Shown piece after piece: positions 40,495 through 52,790 of a stretch of 64,000 nucleotides of DNA. The stretch spans positions 1,302,001 through 1,366,000 of the forward strand of contig JAZGUH010000087.1 in the NCBI GenBank assembly GCA_037893225.1, given 5' to 3'. Position numbers and translations under genes: made by a program. The notes below the pieces were generated by a model that saw only the letters and a list, made by a program, of their open reading frames with translations, was not told the DNA's origin and did not search any database. Source of the DNA: Hippasteria phrygiana. Taxonomy: Eukaryota > Echinodermata > Asteroidea > Valvatida > Goniasteridae. The stretch's first letter is position 1, and every line of letters starts with the position of its first letter.

Positions 40495-43278
40495 ATGAAA
40501 TATCAACCAAATTCAGTAATTTTGACATGTATGGATAGCTTAGATCTGGCGCTACATGTTGCAATTATCGGCGGCTTCTTAGAGTTAACACTTGTGGAGA
40601 AAATTCAAACCTCGCAATGTTTATTTTCTTTCCGGCCAACATCTGTGTACATGTTACCGTCTATTTATTGCTTCATGCTTGTCAAATTCCCTGGGGTATG
40701 GACTTGCTTTACTCATTCATAATTGCATGAAATATCAACCAAATGCAGTAATTTTGACATGTATGTATAGCTTAGATCTGGCGCTACATGTTGCAATCAT
40801 CGGCGGCTTCCCAGAGTTAAAACTTGTGGAGAAAATTCAAACCTCGCAATGTTTATTTTCTTTCCGGCCAACATCTGTGTACATGTTACCGTCTATTTAT
40901 TGCTCCATGCATGTCAAATTCCCAGGGGTATGGACTTGCTTTATTCATTCATAATTGCATGAAATATCAACCAAATGCAGTATTTTTGACATGTATGGAT
41001 AGCTTAGATCTGGCGCTACATGTTGCAATCATCGGCGGCTTCCTAGAGTTAAAGCTTGTGGAGAAAATTCAAACCTCGCAATGTTTATTTTCTTTCCGGC
41101 CAACATCTGTGTACATGTTACCGTCTATTTATTGCTCCATGCCTGTCAAATTCCCTGGGGTATGGACTTGCTTTACTCATTCATAATTGCATGAAATATC
41201 AACCAAATTCAGTAATTTTGACATGTATGGATAGCTTAGATCTGGCGCTACATGTTGCAATTATCGGCGGCTTCTTAGAGTTAACACATGTGGAGAAAAT
41301 TCAAACCTCGCAATGTTTATTTTCTTTCCGGCCAACATCTGTGTACATGTTACCGTCTATTTATTGCTCCATGCCTGTCAAATTCCCTGGGGTATGGACT
41401 TGCTTTACTCATTCATAATTGCATGAAATATCAACCAAATGCAGTAATTTTGACATGTATGTATAGCTTAGATCTGGCGCTACATGTTGCAATCATCGGC
41501 GGCTTCCCAGAGTTAAAACTTGTGGAGAAAATTCAAACCTCGCAATGTTTATTTTCTTTCCGGCCAACATCTGTGTGCATATTACCGTCTATTTATTGCT
41601 CCATGCATGTCAAATTCCCTGGGGTATGGACTTGCTTTACTCATTCATAATTGCATGAAATATCAACCAAATTCAGTAATTTTGACATGTATGGATAGCT
41701 TAGATCTGGCGCTACATGTTGCAATTATCGGCGGCTTCTTAGAGTTAACACTTGTGGAGAAAATTCAAACCTCGCAATGTTTATTTTCTTTCCGGCCAAC
41801 ATCTGTGTACATGTTACCGTCTATTTATTGCTTCATGCCTGTCAAATTCCCTGGGGTATGGACTTGCTTTACTCATTCATAATTGCATGAAATATCAACC
41901 AAATTCAGTAATTTTGACATGTATGGCTAGCTTAGGTCTGGCGCTACATGTTGCAATTATCGGCGGCTTCTTAGAGTTAACACTTGTGGAGAAAATTCAA
42001 ACCTCGCAATGTTTATTTTCTTTCCGGCCAACATCTGTGTACATGTTACCGTCTATTTATTGCTCCATGCCTGTCAAATTCCCTGGGGTATGGACTTGCT
42101 TTACTCATTCATAATTGCATGAAATATCAACCAAATGCAGTAATTTTGACATGTATGTATAGCTTAGATCTGGCGCTACATGTTGCAATCATCGGCGGCT
42201 TCCCAGAGTTAAAACTTGTGGAGAAAATTCAAACCTCGCAATGTTTATTTTCTTTCCGGCCAACATCTGTGTGCATATTACCGTCTATTTATTGCTCCAT
42301 GCATGTCAAATTCCCTGGGGTATGGACTTGCTTTACTCATTCATAATTGCATGAAATATCAACCAAATTCAGTAATTTTGACATGTATGGATAGCTTAGA
42401 TCTGGCGCTACATGTTGCAATTATCGGCGGCTTCTTAGAGTTAACACTTGTGGAGAAAATTCAAACCTCGCAATGTTTATTTTCTTTCCGGCCAACATCT
42501 GTGTACATGTTACCGTCTATTTATTGCTTCATGCTTGTCAAATTCCCTGGGGTATGGACTTGCTTTACTCATTCATAATTGCATGAAATATCAACCAAAT
42601 GCAGTAATTTTGACATGTATGTATAGCTTAGATCTGGCGCTACATGTTGCAATCATCGGCGGCTTCCCAGAGTTAAAACTTGTGGAGAAAATTCAAACCT
42701 CGCAATGTTTATTTTCTTTCCGGCCAACATCTGTGTGCATATTACCGTCTATTTATTGCTCCATGCATGTCAAATTCCCTGGGGTATGGACTTGCTTTAC
42801 TCATTCATAATTGCATGAAATATCAACCAAATTCAGTAATTTTGACATGTATGGATAGCTTAGATCTGGCGCTACATGTTGCAATTATCGGCGGCTTCTT
42901 AGAGTTAACACTTGTGGAGAAAATTCAAACCTCGCAATGTTTATTTTCTTTCCGGCCAACATCTGTGTACATGTTACCGTCTATTTATTGCTTCATGCCT
43001 GTCAAATTCCCTGGGGTATGGACTTGCTTTACTCATTCATAATTGCATGAAATATCAACCAAATTCAGTAATTTTGACATGTATGGCTAGCTTAGGTCTG
43101 GCGCTACATGTTGCAATTATCGGCGGCTTCTTAGAGTTAACACTTGTGGAGAAAATTCAAACCTCGCAATGTTTATTTTCTTTCCGGCCAACATCTGTGT
43201 ACATGTTACCGTCTATTTATTGCTCCATGCCTGTCAAATTCCCTGGGGTATGGACTTGCTTTACTCATTCATAATTGC

Positions 43279-46062
43279 ATGAAATATCAACCAAATGCAG
43301 TAATTTTGACATGTATGTATAGCTTAGATCTGGCGCTACATGTTGCAATCATCGGCGGCTTCCCAGAGTTAAAACTTGTGGAGAAAATTCAAACCTCGCA
43401 ATGTTTATTTTCTTTCCGGCCAACATCTGTGTGCATATTACCGTCTATTTATTGCTCCATGCATGTCAAATTCCACGGGGTATGGACTTGCTTTACTCAT
43501 TCATAATTGCATGAAATATCAACCAAATTCAGTAATTTTGACATGTATGGATAGCTTAGATCTGGCGCTACATGTTGCAATTATCGGCGGCTTCTTAGAG
43601 TTAACACTTGTGGAGAAAATTCAAACCTCGCAATGTTTATTTTCTTTCCGGCCAACATCTGTGTACATGTTACCGTCTATTTATTGCTTCATGCTTGTCA
43701 AATTCCCTGGGGTATGGACTTGCTTTACTCATTCATAATTGCATGAAATATCAACCAAATGCAGTAATTTTGACATGTATGTATAGCTTAGATCTGGCGC
43801 TACATGTTGCAATCATCGGCGGCTTCCCAGAGTTAAAACTTGTGGAGAAAATTCAAACCTCGCAATGTTTATTTTCTTTCCGGCCAACATCTGTGTACAT
43901 GTTACCGTCTATTTATTGCTCCATGCATGTCAAATTCCCAGGGGTATGGACTTGCTTTATTCTTTCATAATTGCATGAAATATCAACCAAATGCAGTATT
44001 TTTGACATGTATGGATAGCTTAGATCTGGCGCTACATGTTGCAATCATCGGCGGCTTCCTAGAGTTAAAACTTGTGGAGAAAATTCAAACCTCGCAATGT
44101 TTATTTTCTTTCCGGCCAACATCTGTGTACATGTTACCGTCTATTTATTGCTCCATGCCTGTCAAATTCCCTGGGGTATGGACTTGCTTTACTCATTCAT
44201 AATTCCATGAAATATCAACCAAATTCAGTAATTTTGACATGTATGGCTAGCTTAGATCTGGCGCTACATGTTGCAATTATCGGCGGCTTCTTAGAGTTAA
44301 CACTTGTGGAGAAAATTCAAACCTCGCAATGTTTATTTTCTTTCCGGCCAACATCTGTGTACATGTTACCGTCTATTTATTGCTCCATGCCTGTCAAATT
44401 CCCTGGGGTATGGACTTGCTTTACTCATTCATAATTGCATGAAATATCAACCAAATGCAGTAATTTTGACATGTATGTATAGCTTAGATCTGGCGCTACA
44501 TGTTGCAATCATCGGCGGCTTCCCAGAGTTAAAACTTGTGGAGAAAATTCAAACCTCGCAATGTTTATTTTCTTTCCGGCCAACATCTGTGTGCATATTA
44601 CCGTCTATTTATTGCTCCATGCATGTCAAATTCCCTGGGGTATGGACTTGCTTTACTCATTCATAATTGCATGAAATATCAACCAAATTCAGTAATTTTG
44701 ACATGTATGGATAGCTTAGATCTGGCGCTACATGTTGCAATTATCGGCGGCTTCTTAGAGTTATCATTTGTGGAGAAAATTCAAACCTCGCAATGTTTAT
44801 TTTCTTTCCGGCCAACATCTGTGTACATGTTACCGTCTATTTATTGCTTCATGCTTGTCAAATTCCCTTGGGTATGGACTTGCTTTACTCATTCATAATT
44901 GCATGAAATATCAACCAAATGCAGTAATTTTGACATGTATGTATAGCTTAGATCTGGCGCTACATGTTGCAATCATCGGCGGCTTCCCAGAGTTAAAACT
45001 TGTGGAGAAAATTCAAACCTCGCAATGTTTATTTTCTTTCCGGCCAACATCTGTGTACATGTTACCGTCTATTTATTGCTCCATGCATGTCAAATTCCCA
45101 GGGGTATGGACCTGCTTTATTCATTCATAATTGCATGAAATATCAACCAAATGCAGTATTTTTGACATGTATGGATAGCTTAGATCTGGCGCTACATGTT
45201 GCAATCATCGGCGGCTTCCTAGAGTTAAAGCTTGTGGAGAAAATTCAAACCTCGCAATGTTTATTTTCTTTCCGGCCAACATCTGTGTACATGTTACCGT
45301 CTATTTATTGCTCCATGCCTGTCAAATTCCCTGGGGTATGGACTTGCTTTACTCATTCATAATTGCATGAAATATCAACCAAATGCAGTAATTTTGACAT
45401 GTATGTATAGCTTAGATCTGGCGCTACATGTTGCAATCATCGGCGGCTTCCCAGAGTTAAAACTTGTGGAGAAAATTCAAACCTCGCAATGTTTATTTTC
45501 TTTCCGGCCAACATCTGTGTGCATATTACCGTCTATTTATTGCTCCATGCATGTCAAATTCCCTGGGGTATGGACTTGCTTTACTCATTCATAATTGCAT
45601 GAAATATCAACCAAATTCAGTAATTTTGACATGTATGGATAGCTTAGATCTGGCGCTACATGTTGCAATTATCGGCGGCTTCTTAGAGTTAACACTTGTG
45701 GAGAAAATTCAAACCTCGCAATGTTTATTTTCTTTCCGGCCAACATCTGTGTACATGTTACCCTCTATTTATTGCTTCATGCCTGTCAAATTCCCTGGGG
45801 TATGGACTTGCTTTACTCATTCATAATTGCATGAAATATCAACCAAATTCAGTAATTTTGACATGTATGGCTAGCTTAGGTCTGGCGCTACATGTTGCAA
45901 TTATCGGCGGCTTCTTAGAGTTAACACTTGTGGAGAAAATTCAAACCTCGCAATGTTTATTTTCTTTCCGGCCAACATCTGTGTACATGTTACCGTCTAT
46001 TTATTGCTCCATGCCTGTCAAATTCCCTGGGGTATGGACTTGCTTTACTCATTCATAATTGC
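43279..46062. repeat. 12-monomer tandem duplication, 2784 bp, copy 1
   Basis: Order: D, A, B, C, Ed, D, A, B, C, D, Ap, E. It carries at least nine private marks: CCACGGGG at 43475-43476, A to T at 43963, G to C at 44205, A to T at 44764, C to T at 44767, G to T at 44869, T to C at 45112 and G to C at 45763. Every one recurs 2784 bp to the right. Ed has C41 without G50. Confidence 0.93.
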
Positions 46063-48567
46063 ATGAAATATCAACCAAATGCAGTAATTTTGACATGTAT
46101 GTATAGCTTAGATCTGGCGCTACATGTTGCAATCATCGGCGGCTTCCCAGAGTTAAAACTTGTGGAGAAAATTCAAACCTCGCAATGTTTATTTTCTTTC
46201 CGGCCAACATCTGTGTGCATATTACCGTCTATTTATTGCTCCATGCATGTCAAATTCCACGGGGTATGGACTTGCTTTACTCATTCATAATTGCATGAAA
46301 TATCAACCAAATTCAGTAATTTTGACATGTATGGATAGCTTAGATCTGGCGCTACATGTTGCAATTATCGGCGGCTTCTTAGAGTTAACACTTGTGGAGA
46401 AAATTCAAACCTCGCAATGTTTATTTTCTTTCCGGCCAACATCTGTGTACATGTTACCGTCTATTTATTGCTTCATGCTTGTCAAATTCCCTGGGGTATG
46501 GACTTGCTTTACTCATTCATAATTGCATGAAATATCAACCAAATGCAGTAATTTTGACATGTATGTATAGCTTAGATCTGGCGCTACATGTTGCAATCAT
46601 CGGCGGCTTCCCAGAGTTAAAACTTGTGGAGAAAATTCAAACCTCGCAATGTTTATTTTCTTTCCGGCCAACATCTGTGTACATGTTACCGTCTATTTAT
46701 TGCTCCATGCATGTCAAATTCCCAGGGGTATGGACTTGCTTTATTCTTTCATAATTGCATGAAATATCAACCAAATGCAGTATTTTTGACATGTATGGAT
46801 AGCTTAGATCTGGCGCTACATGTTGCAATCATCGGCGGCTTCCTAGAGTTAAAACTTGTGGAGAAAATTCAAACCTCGCAATGTTTATTTTCTTTCCGGC
46901 CAACATCTGTGTACATGTTACCGTCTATTTATTGCTCCATGCCTGTCAAATTCCCTGGGGTATGGACTTGCTTTACTCATTCATAATTCCATGAAATATC
47001 AACCAAATTCAGTAATTTTGACATGTATGGCTAGCTTAGATCTGGCGCTACATGTTGCAATTATCGGCGGCTTCTTAGAGTTAACACTTGTGGAGAAAAT
47101 TCAAACCTCGCAATGTTTATTTTCTTTCCGGCCAACATCTGTGTACATGTTACCGTCTATTTATTGCTCCATGCCTGTCAAATTCCCTGGGGTATGGACT
47201 TGCTTTACTCATTCATAATTGCATGAAATATCAACCAAATGCAGTAATTTTGACATGTATGTATAGCTTAGATCTGGCGCTACATGTTGCAATCATCGGC
47301 GGCTTCCCAGAGTTAAAACTTGTGGAGAAAATTCAAACCTCGCAATGTTTATTTTCTTTCCGGCCAACATCTGTGTGCATATTACCGTCTATTTATTGCT
47401 CCATGCATGTCAAATTCCCTGGGGTATGGACTTGCTTTACTCATTCATAATTGCATGAAATATCAACCAAATTCAGTAATTTTGACATGTATGGATAGCT
47501 TAGATCTGGCGCTACATGTTGCAATTATCGGCGGCTTCTTAGAGTTATCATTTGTGGAGAAAATTCAAACCTCGCAATGTTTATTTTCTTTCCGGCCAAC
47601 ATCTGTGTACATGTTACCGTCTATTTATTGCTTCATGCTTGTCAAATTCCCTTGGGTATGGACTTGCTTTACTCATTCATAATTGCATGAAATATCAACC
47701 AAATGCAGTAATTTTGACATGTATGTATAGCTTAGATCTGGCGCTACATGTTGCAATCATCGGCGGCTTCCCAGAGTTAAAACTTGTGGAGAAAATTCAA
47801 ACCTCGCAATGTTTATTTTCTTTCCGGCCAACATCTGTGTACATGTTACCGTCTATTTATTGCTCCATGCATGTCAAATTCCCAGGGGTATGGACCTGCT
47901 TTATTCATTCATAATTGCATGAAATATCAACCAAATGCAGTATTTTTGACATGTATGGATAGCTTAGATCTGGCGCTACATGTTGCAATCATCGGCGGCT
48001 TCCTAGAGTTAAAGCTTGTGGAGAAAATTCAAACCTCGCAATGTTTATTTTCTTTCCGGCCAACATCTGTGTACATGTTACCGTCTATTTATTGCTCCAT
48101 GCCTGTCAAATTCCCTGGGGTATGGACTTGCTTTACTCATTCATAATTGCATGAAATATCAACCAAATGCAGTAATTTTGACATGTATGTATAGCTTAGA
48201 TCTGGCGCTACATGTTGCAATCATCGGCGGCTTCCCAGAGTTAAAACTTGTGGAGAAAATTCAAACCTCGCAATGTTTATTTTCTTTCCGGCCAACATCT
48301 GTGTGCATATTACCGTCTATTTATTGCTCCATGCATGTCAAATTCCCTGGGGTATGGACTTGCTTTACTCATTCATAATTGCATGAAATATCAACCAAAT
48401 TCAGTAATTTTGACATGTATGGATAGCTTAGATCTGGCGCTACATGTTGCAATTATCGGCGGCTTCTTAGAGTTAACACTTGTGGAGAAAATTCAAACCT
48501 CGCAATGTTTATTTTCTTTCCGGCCAACATCTGTGTACATGTTACCCTCTATTTATTGCTTCATGCT
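46063..48567. repeat. 12-monomer tandem duplication, copy 2, ending at a crossover
   Basis: Matches copy 1 at an offset of 2784 bp, including all private marks up to C at 48547 (copy of 45763). Twenty bases later, at 48567, it has T185 where copy 1 has C185 at 45783, and the following monomers are B-C in place of E-D. I found no other difference between the copies at the sites checked, so the duplication is very recent. Confidence 0.92.
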
Positions 48568-48614
48568 TGTCAAATTCCCTGGGGTATGGACTTGCTTTAC
48601 TCATTCATAATTGC
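48383..48614. repeat. Ap/A chimeric monomer at the end of the duplication
   Basis: The left part is the Ap copy that carries the private CCCTCT mark (48547, matching 45763). The right end has T185 and joins B, as an ordinary A monomer does. The switch from Ap to A lies between 48547 and 48567, the best-resolved recombination joint in the window. A point change C to T at 48567 is the alternative, but it would not explain the new neighbour. Confidence 0.85.
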
Positions 48615-51166
48615 ATGAAATATCAACCAAATGCAGTAATTTTGACATGTATGTATAGCTTAGATCTGGCGCTACATGTTGCAATCATCGGCGGCTTCCC
48701 AGAGTTAAAACTTGTGGAGAAAATTCAAACCTCGCAATGTTTATTTTCTTTCCGGCCAACATCTGTGTACATGTTACCGTCTATTTATTGCTCCATGCAT
48801 GTCAAATTCCCAGGGGTATGGACTTGCTTTATTCATTCATAATTGCATGAAATATCAACCAAATGCAGTATTTTTGACATGTATGGATAGCTTAGATCTG
48901 GCGCTACATGTTGCAATCATCGGCGGCTTCCTAGAGTTAAAACTTGTGGAGAAAATTCAAACCTCGCAATGTTTATTTTCTTTCCGGCCAACATCTGTGT
49001 ACATGTTACCGTCTATTTATTGCTCCATGCCTGTCAAATTCCCTGGGGTATGGACTTGCTTTACTCATTCATAATTGCATGAAATATCAACCAAATGCAG
49101 TAATTTTGACATGTATGTATAGCTTAGATCTGGCGCTACATGTTGCAATCATCGGCGGCTTCCCAGAGTTAAAACTTGTGGAGAAAATTCAAACCTCGCA
49201 ATGTTTATTTTCTTTCCGGCCAACATCTGTGTGCATATTACCGTCTATTTATTGCTCCATGCATGTCAAATTCCCTGGGGTATGGACTTGCTTTACTCAT
49301 TCATAATTGCATGAAATATCAACCAAATTCAGTAATTTTGACATGTATGGATAGCTTAGATCTGGCGCTACATGTTGCAATTATCGGCGGCTTCTTAGAG
49401 TTAACACTTGTGGAGAAAATTCAAACCTCGCAATGTTTATTTTCTTTCCGGCCAACATCTGTGTACATGTTACCGTCTATTTATTGCTTCATGCCTGTCA
49501 AATTCCCTGGGGTATGGACTTGCTTTACTCATTCATAATTGCATGAAATATCAACCAAATTCAGTAATTTTGACATGTATGGCTAGCTTAGGTCTGGCGC
49601 TACATGTTGCAATTATCGGCGGCTTCTTAGAGTTAACACTTGTGGAGAAAATTCAAACCTCGCAATGTTTATTTTCTTTCCGGCCAACATCTGTGTACAT
49701 GTTACCGTCTATTTATTGCTCCATGCCTGTCAAATTCCCTGTGGTATGGACTTGCTTTACTCATTCATAATTGCATGAAATATCAACCAAATGCAGTAAT
49801 TTTGACATGTATGTATAGCTTAGATCTGGCGCTACATGTTGCAATCATCGGCGGCTTCCCAGAGTTAAAACTTGTGGAGAAAATTCAAACCTCGCAATGT
49901 TTATTTTCTTTCCGGCCAACATCTGTGTGCATATTACCGTCTATTTATTGCTCCATGCATGTCAAATTCCCTGGGGTATGGACTTGCTTTACTCATTCAT
50001 AATTGCATGAAATATCAACCAAATTCAGTAATTTTGACATGTATGGATAGCTTAGATCTGGCGCTACATGTTGCAATTATCGGCGGCTTCTTAGAGTTAA
50101 CACTTGTGGAGAAAATTCAAACCTCGCAATGTTTATTTTCTTTCCGGCCAACATCTGTGTACATGTTACCGTATATTTATTGCTTCATGCTTGTCAAATT
50201 CCCTGGGGTATGGACTTGCTTTACTCATTCATAATTGCATGAAATATCAACCAAATGCAGTAATTTTGACATGTATGTATAGCTTAGATCTGGCGCTACA
50301 TGTTGCAATCATCGGCGGCTTCCCAGAGTTAAAACTTGTGGAGAAAATTCAAACCTCGCAATGTTTATTTTCTTTCCGGCCAACATCTGTGTACATGTTA
50401 CCGTCTATTTATTGCTCCATGCATGTCAAATTCCCAGGGGTATGGACTTGCTTTATTCATTCATAATTGCATGAAATATCAACCAAATGCAGTATTTTTG
50501 ACATGTATGGATAGCTTAGATCTGGCGCTACATGTTGCAATCATCGGCGGCTTCCTAGAGTTAAAGCTTGTGGAGAAAATTCAAACCTCGCAATGTTTAT
50601 TTTCTTTCCGGCCAACATCTGTGTACATGTTACCGTCTATTTATTGCTCCATGCCTGTCAAATTCCCTGGGGTATGGACTTGCTTTACTCATTCATAATT
50701 GCATGAAATATCAACCAAATGCAGTAATTTTGACATGTATGTATAGCTTAGATCTGGCGCTACATGTTGCAATCATCGGCGGCTTCCCAGAGTTAAAACT
50801 TGTGGAGAAAATTCAAACCTCGCAATGTTTATTTTCTTTCCGGCCAACATCTGTGTGCATATTACCGTCTATTTATTGCTCCATGCATGTCAAATTCCCT
50901 GGGGTATGGACTTGCTTTACTCATTCATAATTGCATGAAATATCAACCAAATTCAGTAATTTTGACATGTATGGATAGCTTAGATCTGGCGCTACATGTT
51001 GCAATTATCGGCGGCTTCTTAGAGTTAACACTTGTGGAGAAAATTCAAACCTCGCAATGTTTATTTTCTTTCCGGCCAACATCTGTGTACATGTTACCGT
51101 CTATTTATTGCTTCATGCCTGTCAAATTCCCTGGGGTATGGACTTGCTTTACTCATTCATAATTGC
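48615..51166. repeat. 11-monomer block duplicated 7656 bp away, copy 1
   Basis: Order: B, C, D, Ap, E, D, A, B, C, D, Ap. The E copy has the rare T200 (GTGGTATGG) at 49742. Partner block 56271-58822 has the same order, the same T200 at 57398 and the same A96/G96 alternation in its two C monomers. Copy 1 has a private C to A at 50173 absent from the partner. Confidence 0.88.
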
Positions 51167-52790
51167 ATGAAATATCAACCAAATGCAGTAATTTTGACAT
51201 GTATGTATAGCTTAGATCTGGCGCTACATGTTGCAATCATCGGCGGCTTCCCAGAGTTAAAACTTGTGGAGAAAATTCAAACCTCGCAATGTTTATTTTC
51301 TTTCCGGCCAACATCTGTGTGCATATTACCGTCTATTTATTGCTCCATGCATGTCAAATTCCCTGGGGTATGGACTTGCTTTACTCATTCATAATTGCAT
51401 GAAATATCAACCAAATTCAGTAATTTTGACATGTATGGATAGCTTAGATCTGGCGCTACATGTTGCAATTATCGGCGGCTTCTTAGAGTTAACACTTGTG
51501 GAGAAAATTCAAACCTCGCAATGTTTATTTTCTTTCCGGCCAACATCTGTGTACATGTTACCGTCTATTTATTGCTTCATGCCTGTCAAATTCCCTGGGG
51601 TATGGACTTGCTTTACTCATTCATAATTGCATGAAATATCAACCAAATTCAGTAATTTTGACATGTATGGCTAGCTTAGGTCTGGCGCTACATGTTGCAA
51701 TTATCGGCGGCTTCTTAGAGTTAACACTTGTGGAGAAAATTCAAACCTCGCAATGTTTATTTTCTTTCCGGCCAACATCTGTGTACATGTTACCGTCTAT
51801 TTATTGCTCCATGCCTGTCAAATTCCCTGGGGTATGGACTTGCTTTACTCATTCATAATTGCATGAAATATCAACCAAATGCAGTAATTTTGACATGTAT
51901 GTATAGCTTAGATCTGGCGCTACATGTTGCAATCATCGGCGGCTTCCCAGAGTTAAAACTTGTGGAGAAAATTCAAACCTCGCAATGTTTATTTTCTTTC
52001 CGGCCAACATCTGTGTGCATATTACCGTCTATTTATTGCTCCATGCATGTCAAATTCCCTGGGGTATGGACTTGCTTTACTCATTCATAATTGCATGAAA
52101 TATCAACCAAATTCAGTAATTTTGACATGTATGGATAGCTTAGATCTGGCGCTACATGTTGCAATTATCGGCGGCTTCTTAGAGTTAACACTTGTGGAGA
52201 AAATTCAAACCTCGCAATGTTTATTTTCTTTCCGGCCAACATCTGTGTACATGTTACCGTCTATTTATTGCTTCATGCTTGTCAAATTCCCTGGGGTATG
52301 GACTTGCTTTACTCATTCATAATTGCATGAAATATCAACCAAATGCAGTAATTTTGACATGTATGTATAGCTTAGATCTGGCGCTACATGTTGCAATCAT
52401 CGGCGGCTTCTCAGAGTTAAAACTTGTGGAGAAAATTCAAACCTCGCAATGTTTATTTTCTTTCCGGCCAACATCTGTGTACATGTTACCGTCTATTTAT
52501 TGCTCCATGCATGTCAAATTCCCAGGGGTATGGACTTGCTTTATTCATTCATAATTGCATGAAATATCAACCAAATGCAGTATTTTTGACATGTATGGAT
52601 AGCTTAGATCTGGCGCTACATGTTGCAATCATCGGCGGCTTCCTAGAGTTAAAACTTGTGGAGAAAATTCAAACCTCGCAATGTTTATTTTCTTTCCGGC
52701 CAACATCTGTGTACATGTTACCGTCTATTTATTGCTCCATGCCTGTCAAATTCCCTGGGGTATGGACTTGCTTTACTCATTCATAATTGC
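51167..52790. repeat. Seven monomers between duplicated blocks
   Basis: Order: D, Ap, E, D, A, B, C. The D-Ap at the start repeats the preceding D-Ap, a two-monomer tandem duplication. The B copy has a private C to T at 52411. No gene or foreign sequence is present. Confidence 0.8.

Larger units (their letters stand above)
38639..43278. repeat. Transition zone of 20 monomers with several chimeras
   Basis: Order: F, D, Ap, C/F-like, F/D, A, B, C/D, A, B, C, F, D, Ap, E, D, A, D, Ap, E. No single period holds, though Ap-E-D-A-D at 41655-42814 is followed by Ap-E-D-A at a 1160-bp offset. At least three chimeric monomers lie here (39335, 39567, 40263). V, J, Y and Cp, common to the left, are absent from here on, and Ap replaces VFP. 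This looks like the boundary between two homogenised higher-order domains. Confidence 0.8.

Noticed and set aside
46063..48567. Assembly artefact as the sole explanation of the 2784-bp duplication
   Set aside because: It cannot be excluded without reads, but the switch to a different neighbour at 48547-48567 and similar duplications elsewhere in the array fit a real unequal exchange better.
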